From positions 24,573,003 to 24,637,002 of the forward strand of contig ML679954.1 in NCBI GenBank assembly GCA_007922225.1: 64,000 nt of DNA. The letters are read 5' to 3'. The notes beneath the pieces were generated by a model. That model saw only the letters and a program-made list of their open reading frames with translations. It ran no database searches and was not told the DNA's origin. The stretch comes from Emydura subglobosa. Lineage: Eukaryota; Chordata; Testudines; Chelidae. Shown here one piece after another: positions 11,740 to 23,780 of the stretch. Numbering within the stretch: the first letter of the stretch is position 1; every line of letters begins with the position of its first letter. A program made the translations under genes and the position numbers.

Positions 11740-12610
11740 TTCACCTCTTGAGCACCTTCAAGTGGCTGGGAGCAATATCACAGTCCTTTTCTCGCCTCTG
11801 GTGTCCCCTGCAGACTGAACTTGGTGGGTCTTCAGTAGCTTAGCCTTCCAGCCAAGTCACAAAGTCTGAATGAACCCCTAGTGGGGTATTAAAGAGTCCA
11901 GCAAATAAACAGTCTCTTTGCCCTCACTAAGGTCTTTAGCCCAGCTCTGGGCCCTTTAAATTCAGTCCTTTGCTCAGGCTTCCAAACAAGCCCTGTCCCC
12001 TCTTGGGATTTATACCACTTTACATGTGGCATTAGGAGAACCTGAGCCAACCTACTACTCCAGATTCCAACCCAAGGGCCCCATACACAGAAGCCACGTA
12101 CTGCTCCACCTCAATCCATCACTGATATTTCCCTGGGCCTCTTCCTACCAGAAGTTTTTATCTCCAGCCCTATCTCAGGGCCAACATCTTCAGGTGCTTC
12201 TCTCTCTACACTCCCAGCTAAATGGTAATTGTTAGGTGACTTTGGCCAGATAGGAGCACACTTCTTCACTCCTCAGGTCCCAACCAGGAACTGAACTGCT
12301 AAGTCCCTGGATTTCCTTTTATCTGAGCCTGCTGGGCTCTCATTGGCTCTCACTAGTCCTTCTAGCTCTTGGAGGACCAGGTCTCTTGAGCTTTCAAGAT
12401 AGCTGCTCCAGTGAGGCCTTTCTAGGCAGGCCCAGAGGACCCATTTGTGCTGCTCTTTTCTTCTCACCTCACTGCTTCCTGGGGCAGGGTGTGCCACCAG
12501 CAGGGGCCCACAAAGGCTTGGCACTGCTCATCACAGAGGAAAATGCTTCTGGACCAGTAATACCTGTCTCAGGACTGTCTATAAAATACTTGTGGGACAG
12601 GGAACTCTAA
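11740..12610. other. GC-richer block, possible LTR-like or unclassified repeat
   Basis: The base composition rises compared with both flanks. The text (ctagtggggtattaaagagt, tcaagtggctgggagcaata) resembles long unclassified turtle repeats, possibly LTRs, but I cannot define termini or coding domains. The overlapping open frames at 12026-12610 on both strands have no recognisable motif. Confidence 0.25.
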
Positions 12611-13035
12611 CTCAAAGAGTGTAGAAAGCAGCCATTGTCTAGATCTTCAAGTTCTCTGAGTAAAGTGAGCAGAAACTTTTCTTTATGTTCACTGTGGAGG
12701 GATCAAGCTGGTTTTTGGTACTTCTAGCCAAGCCACCTCTAAAAACCGAGAGAGCCTGAAAGGCCCATTAATGGAGATGATTGGATTTCTAGCAATGAGT
12801 TCACATGTAATACACATGGAAGTCCCTGTTGATCCCAAGTTATATGTGGAGTTTACCCACTCCAGTTCCCCATTTCTGCAACAGCATTGGCAGGACCTAC
12901 CAATCAAGCACTCAACTCCATTTCTGAAATGCACAGAAGGGAAATTACTGCTGATCAGGGCAACAGTTACTTACGATGTAGACTGTATTATGAGTTTTAA
13001 AAATCTGAGGTGCAAACTACTTACATCTGAGTAAA
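12611..13035. other. No gene seen
   Basis: Ordinary sequence leading into the minisatellite at 13036. The 81-87 codon frames on opposite strands overlap each other and show no motif. Confidence 0.5.
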
Positions 13036-13131
13036 TACAATCTGAGTAAGCAAATCTGAGTAGGCAAAGAGTACAATCTGAGTAAGCAAATCTGAGTAGG
13101 CAAAGAGTACAATCTGAGTAAGCAATCTACT
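13036..13131. repeat. 36-bp minisatellite, about 2.5 copies
   Basis: The unit starting tacaatctgagtaagcaaat begins at 13036, 13072 and 13108, giving an exact 36-bp period. Each unit contains two related half-units built on caatctgagtaagc and aaatctgagtaggc, so the array probably grew from an 18-bp precursor. Flanking cttacatctgagtaaa (13019) and ctacttacat (13127) look like degenerate edges. Confidence 0.9.
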
Positions 13132-15299
13132 TACATGCCTAGAGATTGAGGTGTGGAAAGAGGCTATTATATAGTGGGGGAAATATACCAAGAACCTACC
13201 TTCCCCCTCTGGTTAGCCCTTCTCTACTCTTCTTTGAAGAATAAGGGCTGCTTTGTTCCCCTCTGCACTCCATATGCAGAATGGAGCATACAGATCAGAG
13301 AATTTTAGTGAATGTTATTTCTCAGTTTCAAAGTAATCCTCAAACTGTAGGGAAAAAATTGGGAAATCATTTTTACTATAAATATTTAGGTTTTTAAATT
13401 ATTATTGGATTTGTGATTACGATGTACATCAAAGTCAGAGTAGAGCTGTCTGGAACCAGGCAACATTGTGTCAGAATTAAAAATCACCATAGTATTTTCC
13501 AATAAAAAGAATTCATCATCATACTGTACTATTGTAAAGAGTGAAAAAATATTGGCTTTGTTGTTGTAAATCATCTATACTGATGAGTTGGTCCCATGAC
13601 CATCAAGATGACAATACCTGATCAACAGCTCTCCAGGATGTTGAACTGTTTGGACATTCCACGGTTTTTGTTCTCAGGTAATTACAAGCTCTGAATGATG
13701 GGGAAAAAAATCACCTTGGACATGGAACAAATTGTAGTTCAATCTGAATTGGCAACTCCATTTACTATTAAATTCAGAAAATGAAGTGTGAGGAACATCT
13801 TGTTGAAAAATTTACTACACTGATTAATATTAAAGTCTGAATTGCTTTACTAAGAATTCAACCTTCAAAAGAGGTAAGTTTTAATGTAAAAATATACCAT
13901 CAAAAGTGTAATAATAATAAATATGTGTAATGGAAGTAATAAGCAGTTGAACACCAGCCTTAAACAAAAATTCAAATTACTACAAATTAAAGACCAGGAA
14001 GCAAATTGTGAAACTGAATAATAATGTAATTGGGGGTGCTTATCTACCACCATTTCAAAAGGGAAGATCCTAAGGGAAAACATGTTGCAAGGTTTTCTTT
14101 ACAGTTTCAGGGCCAAATTCTTGCATGGTGCAAACTAGCTGAAGTAGAGTTACTCTAGACATGAGCTTGATCTTTAAGTCAGTGAGAAATACAATGCAGA
14201 GTAAAGCTGTTATTGGATTCATTTATCTAACTACACAAAACTGTTCCTTCACTGAAGCTCCAAGACAGGAACATACTAATACCGTCTGCGTGTGGGTATA
14301 TTGTATGTATGGTAGAGGTGAGTTTCCCTGGAAAAACTCTCCGGTTAAAAGAAATCCTATGGAAAAACCACCTAAATAAGCCATTTCTAGGATGGAGTTG
14401 TGATGTAACCTCCTAATGTTAGGGCAGAATTTGGGCCTTTATGTGTCATAAGACATGATTCAGTATTAAACTGATTGCTAGTTTTCATTTTTACCCTGAA
14501 TTTCTTTGCTTTATTTTTTTAAGTTACTTTTCAGTAAATAAAATAATTTGAAATAGCTCAGTCAATGGTTGTTGCCACTGCACTTCTCAACAGAAGTCAA
14601 ACACAGAAGTTATGAAATACATAGCTCTTATTTAAAGCTTGACCTTCTCTCATTTCATCATAACATAAAAGAAGAAGCTTGTATCAGAAATATAGTAATC
14701 CTGTTCTTTTGCACAGCTGGATCTTCGATAACAGTGATATCAAAGGAAGACAATGAAGCACAGAGCAACAGTGAGCAACACCTTATTTTTCAACTAAACA
14801 TTTAAATCTTAAATATCTAAAATCTTTACTCTAATGGGACCAGAGCATAGGCATACCCAAAAGAAAACTCTGAAAATATTATTCACCTACTTAGGGATTA
14901 CAGTGCTTTCCAGAGCAAGTATATGAAGCACCTGAGACAATAAAACACTACCATGGAAGGATTAGCCACCGATCAGAATCGTTCTCCTCCAACTAAGGGA
15001 AATACCTGTGTCTTTAGTCTTTTTATTACATATATTCTCTCATAAAATAATAAATAGTGGATGGGAAAAGATCCAACATCCCATTAATATATATTCTCGA
15101 TTAAAACAGCTTCACATAAACAGAATATATAAACAGAATATTAAAAGAAAGCAGGAAACAATATAAACTAAAAATCCATTTTTGTGAAGCAAAGCTTTTA
15201 GGGTCAAAATCTTGAACCCTATGTATTCAAGTATAGCTGTTGGCTTTAGTTTGACGAGTGTTTGGCCTTTATTTCATTAATATAAATAATAAAGATTTT
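13132..15299. other. AT-rich stretch without recognisable gene
   Basis: No repeat or gene is firmly identified. A 54-nt open segment with AG/GTGAGC edges at 14717-14770 is treated as a finding. Confidence 0.5.
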
Positions 15300-15440
15300 T
15301 AGATCATAAGCTCATTGGGGCATGACTGTCATTTATATGTTTGTTCAGTGCTTAGCACGAGACCCAATCTGGTTGTGGACTTTTGGCAGTGCTACAATGT
15401 AAGTTACTATTAATAATAAAAAATAATAATAATAAGTACA
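15300..15440 (+). repeat. Ancient amniote SINE/LINE-tail repeat, sense copy
   Basis: atcataagctcattggggc, gttcagtgcttagcacgaga, gcagtgctacaatgtaagtt and a terminal AATAATAATAAT tail. Same family as 9625 and 25262 (reversed) and 63130 (sense). The gtaagt inside it is repeat sequence and not a splice donor. Confidence 0.65.
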
Positions 15441-15537
15441 CATACACACATAAAACCACCAAAAAAAAGCAATATTAAAAGATTGCAAAGTGAAACACTC
15501 AAAAGTTAGGAAATGTCAGTAAAAAAGTTATTACATG

Positions 15538-15690
15538 CATAGATTCCGAGGCCAGAAGGCACTGTTTGATTACTTAGTCTGACTCCTCATCCACAGGCCA
15601 TAGAACTTCCCTAAAGGTTGCCTGGGCAACCTTAATTTGCCCCCCTTGTGCATATGAATTATGATAGCCTGTAATTACATGTTCACATAC
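15538..15690 (-). mobile_element. CR1-type 3' end fragment
   Basis: catagattccgaggccagaa followed by ttagtctgactcctcatcc and aggccatagaacttccct matches the extreme 3' end of the second CR1 subfamily in reverse orientation; catagat is a remnant of the ATTCTATG-type tail octamer. Only about 150 bp remain. Confidence 0.55.
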
Positions 15691-18600
15691 TATTTTTTTT
15701 CCACCAGGCCCCTGTCTCACTGTCATTTGTGATGTGATTTATATCTTATTCCGTACTTCGGATAAATATGTTAGCTTTAAAATTAGCATAATATACAAAA
15801 AACAGCAAAATTGCTAAAAAGCTGTAAAAACACACAATCTTGAGAGTATTAGTGTGTCATGCATTACCAGGTGGTGTCACTGAGTGCACTGGCCCTACTC
15901 AACATTCTTGATGGATTTGAGTTTCAATTTAGAGTGGACCTATGCTTAGAATTAATTAGAACTGAGTCTCCTAAAGGACACTAAAAAGTAGGTGAGGGCC
16001 TGGGACCTTTTCGATTTGTGGCTATACAAGCTTGGTTGTTTGCTTTGCTCGCTGAACTTTTGTTTAGTTAATTTATGAAGGAAAAAAAAGGAAGAAAGTT
16101 CCTTTCTGAGATAACCTCTTTTGATCTCCAGCAAGGACTCACAAGAACTGCAAAGCTGCCTTGTGACAAGTTTTTAATTGATCACCAAAGTACAATACAT
16201 GAGAGGGAGACATTAAGAAAAGAAAAAACCACTGAGTAACATTTTATGGTGGGTTGTTAAAAGGGTACTTAAATGCATAGTATATCATGCCAAAACTATC
16301 TCTAAAACGGTTGCAGATTGATATGAACATTATGTATTGATAATAGCATGACATATTGTGCAGCAATTCTGGATAGTTACAATACAACACTGAAGAGATC
16401 AGAAGATAACAAAAGCTCAAATAATATGTTATGTCTTTCAGTCAAGGCATATTTACCTAACAGTTCCCTTCTGGGTATTTAAACAACAGTATCTGAAGAG
16501 TTAGTTGGTCTAAACTGTGAGTCATAAGTCAGAAAACAATTATATCTGACCCAAGCAACTGTCTTCATGGAAAGTGTTACAGAGCCATTGAGAAATGCTG
16601 GTGTCCTTTGGGTGTATCAATAGCTATAAATGTGACAGGTTTAGAGAGATAAACCAGAAAAATAGTATGTAATCTGTTTCTTTTTAGACAAGGTATCTTT
16701 CCTTTTTCCACTGCATGCTCTGGAGATACACATTATGACAGACTTGTTTTGATCGTTTTTGTTACTCTTTATATGAGATCAAACAGATCATTCAAATGAT
16801 AACTTCAAAGAAAGAAATTAGCAAGAGAATTGAAAGATAATCCTACTTAAATGTCTTTGCTTTACTGGATGCTACCTGTAACACTCCAGGTTATTTTAAA
16901 AGGTCAGCACACACACACATCCACCTTTTTCCTCCTTCACATAGCACCACGATTCTTTCCTGATGTATGCTTTATATGTTGTATCTCCTAATAAAGTTAT
17001 TAAAATAGCATTTTGAAGAAAGAATTAAAGTCTATTAAAACAACACAAAAAGGACCCCCATCACTGTCTTTGATCACAGAGAAATTACAAAAGTGTTTTG
17101 ATTTTCTACGGCTCATATTAATTTCTTGTTTGTATTTGATTTGCACCTATATTCTACCAGAGAAGCTTAGTGAAAGGAATGTTCATGAAGACAGTAGGTG
17201 AAACTCTGGCCCCACTGAAGTCAGTAGGAGTTTTGCCAGTTAGATTAGTGGATATTCCTTGCCACAGAGAGCTTAGAATCCTTTTTCAAAATGTTCACGC
17301 TGGAAACCTAATTCTATGATTTATGCTTCTTCATTCAGAGAACAGAAACATCCCACATGAACTAGGTAACCAATCACACAGCTTCACTTTTAAGTACTTG
17401 TAACCAATTTCTCACAAATCAACTACAAGGCTAGAGCTACTTCCACAAAACATCCAGCTAATAATTTCAATTGACGACTATATCTGAAAAAACACCCCAC
17501 CGTGATCTATTTCCAGATAATTAGCAAACAGAAAAGTAATGGAATTTTATGCCATTTTCTGGTATTTCAGTCCTCTGCTTTTAAGCCCAGTGAGAATTAT
17601 AAAGTATACAGGAAGGTGAAAATAAAATCAAATGTAAAAATATGTTGACCATACATTTAAAAAAAAAAGATTTGATTCAACAAAGCTTTGTGTTGGTTCT
17701 GATTTTATCCCACCTGGGATGGCTATTCCCAATTCCCTTTTTCATAATTTTATAGAAAATGTGTTTATGCTCTACGTGCAACAAGTAAACATTATTGACC
17801 CAAATAGCAGTCTTCACCATGGTTACTAGACTATCATCATGCTGATCTGGATTGGGAATGATCCCCTTTTTTTCAATAAACTCACTGATTTTCATCTCTC
17901 ACAAACAAAACAAAATCACAAATCAATTCTTCTGCTCTTCATTCTTAGAGCTCCTTTGGCTGTTTCATCTGAAAGTTTGATCACCTTAATTTAGGACAGA
18001 TTGAAAGACACTCTAATAAGGAATTTTGTCATGGCTGCTTGCCAAGAAATCGGTCAACTGATCTCTTACAAAGTCTATTGCTAACTTCATTAAGCTAGTG
18101 AGAAATGGAACTGTGACTCTCTCACCCTCATTCCCCACATGCTTCTGCCATAGTGAAGGGCTAATAGTGAAGAATACTAACAGGATCTCTGAGGCAGTTA
18201 ACAACAGGCTACTAGCTGGAGTCAGAGGTACCCTGGAACAGATGAAGTCACAAATATGCAAATGACTTATGGGTAGTACCCCTTCCAAGCTTCCAGTTAG
18301 TTTCATGTGGCCTGCTGTGGAGTGGGTTTGGGGAAATACTCTCTGCTTTCTGGACAGATACTGCCATCATGATTCATCGCAATTACTAGCAAGAGACACT
18401 GTTAGTAGGGGTTTTGAATCAGTATAGCAAGAAACTAATGAACTGGCAGGACTCTTTGTATAAGGCAGAAGCACTCCAGTAGATAAGATAAAGCCTAAAG
18501 CAAGGGCTACAAAAGAACTGTATATATCTGGTGTACTGGAATGGTGACCTTTTGGCCCAGTTGCTGTAAGTGGTTATATATAATTCATGCTTACTAAATT

Positions 18601-18740
18601 CTCTTCTGCTTGACATACAATTGTCTATTCACATCCTCCACTCTCCAAGGTGATCAGAGAGATGCCACTTCTCATCATAACTTCATATACATTGCTACAA
18701 TACATACTGTAAAATGCAAAAATATATTTAATAATCATGA
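15691..18740. other. AT-rich stretch without recognisable gene
   Basis: I see no coding motif or clear repeat. A short copy of the attgacttcaatgg group lies near 17203-17240 (tggccccactgaagtcagta). Open frames of 60-97 codons (for example minus 18306-18013) have no recognised domain. Confidence 0.5.
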
Positions 18741-19039
18741 ATATAAGAACATAAGGCCATACTGGATCAGATCAATGGTCCATCTAGCCATTTCCTAATT
18801 GCCTTCTGACAGCGACCAATGCCAGGTGCTTCAGAGGAAATGAACAAAACAGGTAATCATCAAGCTTCTAGCAAACAGAGGCTAGGAACACTTCAGAGCC
18901 TGGTTTTGCATCCCTGCCCATCCTGGTTAATAGTCATTGATATTGTATCCTCCATGAACTTATCTAGTTCTTTTTTTGAACCCTGTTATAGTCTTGACCT
19001 TCACAACATCATTTGGCAAAGAGTTCCACAGGTTCACTG

Positions 19040-20460
19040 TGCATTCCATAAAGAAATGCTTCCTTTTGTTTGTTTTATACCTGCTGCCTATTAATTTCAT
19101 TTGGTGACTCCTAGTTTGTGTTATGAGAAGGAGTAAACAATACTTCCTTGTTTACTTTCTCCAGATCAGTCATGATTTTATAGACCTCTATCATATCCCC
19201 CCCAAGCTGAAAAGTCCAGTCTTATTAATCTCTCCTCATATGGAAGCTGTTCCATACCCTTAATCATTTTTGTTGCCCTTTTCTGTACCTTTTCCAATTC
19301 CACTATATCATTTTGAGATGGGCAACCAGATCTGCACGCAATATTCAAGATGTGGATGTACCATGGATTTATAAAGAGGCAATATGATATTTTCTGTCTT
19401 ATCTATTGGAATCTATTGATTCCTAACATTCTGTTAGCTTTTTGACTGTTGCTGTACATTGATTAGATGCTTTCAGAGAACTATCCACAATAACTCCAAG
19501 ATATCTTTTTTGAGTGGTAACAGCTAATTTAAATCCCATTATTTTATATGTATAGTTGGGATTATGTTTTCCAATGTACATTACTTTGCATTTATCTACA
19601 CTGAATTTCATCTGTCATTTTGTTACCCAGTCACCCAGTTTTGTGAGATCCGTTCGTAATTCTTCACCATCTGCTTTTGACTTAAGTATCTTGAGTAGTT
19701 TTGTATCTGCAAATTTTGCCACCTCACTGTTTGTCCCTTTTACAAAATCATTTATGAATATGTTGAACAGCACTAGTCCCAGTACCGACCCCTGGCAGTT
19801 GGGGGGGGACACAACTATTTACATCTCTCCATTCTGAAAACTGACCATTTATTCCTACCTTTTGCTTCCTACCTTTTAACCAATTACTGATAAGGAGGAC
19901 CTTCCTTCTTATCCGATGACAACTTACTTTGCTTAAAAGCCTTTGGTGAGGGACCTTGTCAAAGGCTTTCTGAAAATCTAAGTATACTATAAAGAATTCT
20001 AGTAGATTGGTGAGGCATGATTTCCCTTTACAAAAACCACATTGACTCTTCTTCAACAAATCATGTTCGTCTATGTGCCAGATAATTATGTTCTTTACTA
20101 GAATTTCAACCAATTTACCTGGTACTGAAATTAGGCTTACTGGCCTGAAATTGCCAAAATGGCCTCTAGAGCCTTCTTAAAATATTGGCCAGAGTTTATG
20201 CTCATTTCTATTTTCCTCAATAGGATTTAACTTCCGCTTTTTAAAGGATGCCTTTTTGCCTGTAACTGCTTCTTTTACTTTGTTGTTTAGCCACAGTGGC
20301 AATTTTTTGTCCTCTATGCCTTTTATTTCGGGTAAACATTTAAATAAATCCTCTATTATGGTGTCTTTAAGAAATTTCCATGCAACTTGCACAGATTTTC
20401 ACTTTCACACAAAAGCAATGTACCTTTTAATTTCTGTTTAACTAACTTCCTCATCTTTGT
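19040..20460 (-). pseudogene. CR1 ORF2 reverse-transcriptase domain remnant
   Basis: Minus-strand pieces read in order: KKLPLWLNNKVKEAV (20392-20177), the RT fingers QCGFCKGKSCLTNLLEF, palm motif A VYLDFQKAFDKVPHQRLL with the first catalytic aspartate (20113-19748), then GLVLFNIFINDFVKG and FADTKLLK (19812-19615). The family catalytic box FADDTKL has lost one aspartate codon here. An eight-base G run at 19801-19808 coincides with the frame change between the motif A and motif B/C pieces. The role in the family is target-primed cDNA synthesis. This copy is inactive. Confidence 0.85.
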
Positions 20461-20699
20461 GTAGTTCCCCTTTCTGAAATTAAATGCTACTGTGGTGGGC
20501 TGCTTTGGTGCCCCGCCCCACAGGGATGTTAAATTTTATTATGTTATGGTCACTATTAACAAATGATTCAGCTATATTCATCTCTTGAACCAGATCCTGT
20601 GCTCCACTTAGGACTAAATCAAGAATTGCTTATCCTCTTGTGGGTTCCATCACTAGCTGTTCTAAGAAGCAGTAATTTAAAGTGTCAAGAAAATGTATC

Positions 20700-21180
20700 T
20701 CTGCATCCCACTCTGAGGTGACCTGTACCCACTAAATATGGAGAGAGAGAGTTGAAATCCCCCATTATTATTGAGTTTTTAAATTTTATAGCCTCTCTAA
20801 TCTCCTTGAGCATTTCACAGTCACTTTCACCACCCTTGTCAGGTGTTCAGTAATATATCCCTACAGTTCCATTTTTATTATTCAAGCATGGAATTACTAT
20901 CGATAGAGATTCTCTGGTACAGTTTGGTTCATTTAAGATTTTTACTTCATTTGACTCTATGCTTTCTTTCACATATAGTGCCACTCCCCCACCAGTACAA
21001 CCTATTTTGTCCTTCTGATATATTTTGTACCCTGGTATTACTATGTCCCATTGATTATCTTCATTCCACCGACTTTCTGTGGTGCCTATTATATCTATAT
21101 CCTCATTTAATACAAGCCACTCAAGTTCACCCATCTTCATATTTAGACTTCTAACATTTATACATAAGCACTTAAAAAAT
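20700..21180 (-). pseudogene. CR1 ORF2 apurinic-like endonuclease domain remnant
   Basis: The minus-strand frame 21140-20847 contains IIGTTESRWNEDNQWDIVI with the conserved glutamate of the exonuclease-endonuclease-phosphatase fold, then GYKIYQKDKIG and GGGVALYVKESIES. In CR1 this N-terminal domain of ORF2p nicks target DNA to start integration. The frame ends before the remaining catalytic motifs, and the link to the RT is broken by the deletion at 20166. Confidence 0.85.
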
Positions 21181-21392
21181 TGTCACTTTTTAGCTGTCTG
21201 CCATTATATGATGTAATTCAATAGGACTCTTTTTCATTTGACTTTTTCTCTTCAGATCTTACCTGTATTTTGTCATCTTCCATCCTCTCCTCCTTACTAG
21301 GATATAGAGAATCTCCATTAATAGATCATCTCCTAAGGGAGTCTTTGTCCGAACCACGTACTCCTCTGCGCTTGTTGGCTTTCCCCTAGCCC

Positions 21393-22335
21393 TTAGTTTA
21401 AAAACTGCTCTACAACCTTTTTAATTTTATGTAACAGCAATCTGGTTCCATTTTGGTTTAGGTGGAGCCCATCCTTTCTGTATAGGTTCTCCCTTTCCCA
21501 GAAGATTTCCCATTTCCTAATAAATCTAAACCCCTTCTCCCTACAACATTGACTCATCCACACATTAAAACCCTGCATCTCTACCTGTCTAATTGGCCCT
21601 GCGTGTGGAACTAGGAGCATTTTAGAGAATGCTATCATGAAGGTCCTGGACTTCAATCTCTTACCTAGCAGCCTAAATTTGGCATCCAGGACCTCTCTCC
21701 TATCCTTCCCTATGTCATTGGTACCTACATGTACCATGATCACCGGCTGCGCCCTAGCACTACAAATAAGTCTGTCTAGATGTCTCGAGAGATGCACAAT
21801 CTTCACACCTGGCAAGCAAGTCACTGTGGTTCTCCTGGTCATCACACACCTAGCTATCTATATTTCTAATGATTGAGTCCCTCATTATTATTACCTGTCT
21901 TCTTAGTAACTGGAGTTCCCTCCCCCAAAGAGGTATCCGCAATGCAAGAGGACACCATGACATCATCGGGAAGGAGAGTCCCAACTATGGGATCATTTTC
22001 CTCTGCTCCAGTTTGATGTTCTCCTTCCTTGAGACTTTCATCCTCCTTAACAGTACAGAGGCTGTCAGATCAGCGGTGGGACCATTCTACTGTGTCCCAG
22101 AAAGTCTGATCTATGTACCCCTCTGTCTCCCTTAGCTCCTCCAGTTCAGCCAATCTGGTCTTCCAAGCCCATAAGTGGTCTCTGAGGGCCAGGAGCTCCT
22201 TGCACCGAATGTACACATACGCCACCCACTCATAAGGCAGGTAATCATACATGCTGCATTCAGTGCAATAAACTGGATAGCCCCCACTCTTTTTGCTGGA
22301 CTTCTGCCTGCATTCTCTTTTACTCCTGCAGCTCT
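21393..22335 (-). pseudogene. CR1 ORF1 remnant with SGNH esterase domain
   Basis: The N-terminal part (about 22335-22070) reads GGYPVYCTECSMYDYLP, a cysteine pair typical of the ORF1p zinc-binding region, then a leucine/glutamate-rich predicted coiled coil (KELLALRDHLWAWKTRLAEL). The C-terminal 150-codon frame (21845-21393) carries esterase blocks: IMVHVGTNDIGKDRRE (G-x-N-D) and RKDGLHLNQNGTRLL (D-x-x-H). The block I GDS motif sits just upstream as RDSIIRNIDS (glycine replaced), followed by a stop and a frame change. Some CR1-clade LINEs encode an ORF1 esterase whose role in retrotransposition is not settled. The gene is broken between its halves. Confidence 0.8.
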
Positions 22336-22500
22336 TTCTTTTATTGTTGTTTTGTTTTTATCAGGGAGGTGTTTATTGTCTCTAGTTAAAAGAATGTTAA
22401 AGTGTATCTAGCCTGCCCACTCCCCTTCTAAACTCCCTAGAAAAACTCTCATTAGCTGCTCCTGTTCACTAGCTCCTCCTTTTCCATGATAGTAAATATG

Positions 22501-23780
22501 TAGACAAAAAAAAAGCTAATAAAATCATCATCATAACAGCTGCAGGATTTTAAAGATTTACTTTCGCAAAGTCAAAATCTTATAGCACTAGATTATTGGT
22601 AAAACAATCATTAGCAGCCCTTTGATTTAGAAATAATTTTTTCAGTGTGTATTATATTGAACATTTGTTAACCCACAAACCCACATGTTTCTGGAAAAAT
22701 TCTCCAGCTTCAGAAGCCTTTTGTAATTTATTTTCCATTAAGTGAAGTAATAATAAATTATGATTTAGTAATTTGGTTGAAGACTTTATGAGACGAAAAT
22801 GGGTTTTCTCTTTTTCTTTTTGAATATCATTTGTGTGTTCATTCAGTGTGAAATTTATTCCTATGCAAAAGTCCAGCACAAGCCCATGCTCCACTTAATC
22901 CCTTAGAGCTGTCAGCATGGAGCAGCTTGTTCTCCACATCATGCAGCACTGGATCTTGAGCAAATACTCACTAAAAATTGGATTGAGACAAGCAATTCAT
23001 TTCATATAGGCAACAGAATAGCAGTCAGATGGTGACAATGGGATATTATTGACTTGAGCACCATCTAGATTAATGACCAAGGTGACTGGTCCATATCCCC
23101 TGAGCCACTCAGTTCCTGGAAAGTTTAAAAGTGATAGTCAAATCCATGAGATCCTAACTTTTCTCTTGTCCTAAAATGAATGTGCTAGTTGAAGTGGGAT
23201 ATAGAGAAACACAGCTCACTCTGAGTGAAATTCATACCTCTTTGGAGATCCAGCACAAAGAATAGGCCCCGTTAAGATTGCTTAAACTGGCCTTGTTCAC
23301 AGTTATCACCAATAACTACAATTGGTCAAAAAATGGAGGAGGGAAGAGGGGAAAGTGTAATTCATGAAAATGTCCAAGTATTTTTAATTCCATTTGATTT
23401 GAAAAAAAATAAATTTTTGTGAATTTTTTTTATTGAAAATGTTCTGTTTATGAATGTTTTCATTTGTTTTTCTAATTTCCCCCTCTTTTTTTCCCTCTCC
23501 TTCTCACAGTTCCTTTCCTTTTTTCCATTTTGTCACAGAAGAGGTGAGTCGGTGAGTGGATGAGAGGCAATGCTTGGAAAATGAAATCTGAAAACATTGC
23601 TAACATTTTCATTTTTCCAATTTTGTAAAAAATTGCAAAATTTTGGAAAAACAAAAAAAAAAAAAACCCAAGAATTTCAAATTTTGTTAAAAGCATGTCA
23701 ACCAGCTGTTAGATAGACTAGCATATTTATTGACAGTCGCACTAGACAGGACAAAGATTGACTGGACATGAAGAATGGAA
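22501..23780. other. AT-rich stretch without recognisable gene
   Basis: No gene. 23330-23700 is rich in self-complementary gaaaattt/aaattttc words and an A run near 23655, resembling stretches at 44990-45250 and 60030-60250. Confidence 0.5.

Larger units (their letters stand above)
18741..22500 (-). mobile_element. CR1 LINE copy 2, near full-length but internally deleted
   Basis: The largest element in the window. On the minus strand it runs from a 5' region near 22500 through ORF1 (coiled-coil and esterase), ORF2 (endonuclease, then reverse transcriptase) and a 3' UTR ending in ataagaacataag-type octamers at 18741. Relative to copy 3 it lacks about 480 bp of ORF2 at position 20166, where aatattggc joins cagagtttatgctc, corresponding to 48991-49470 of copy 3. 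It also lacks about 40 bp near 19992. Both genes are disrupted, so it cannot be autonomous. It interrupts otherwise unremarkable AT-rich DNA. Confidence 0.9.

Noticed and set aside
13019..13131. CRISPR-like array
   Set aside because: The 36-bp units are contiguous with no unique spacers; the genome is eukaryotic; it is a minisatellite.
13800..13872. Exon ending at the strong donor agag/gtaagt (13872)
   Set aside because: All three frames from the nearest plausible acceptor contain stops.
15400..15412. gtaagt as a splice donor
   Set aside because: It lies within the conserved tail of an ancient SINE and occurs in its other copies.
20500..20530. GC box (gccccgcccca) as a promoter
   Set aside because: It lies inside CR1 ORF2 sequence and is explained by the element.
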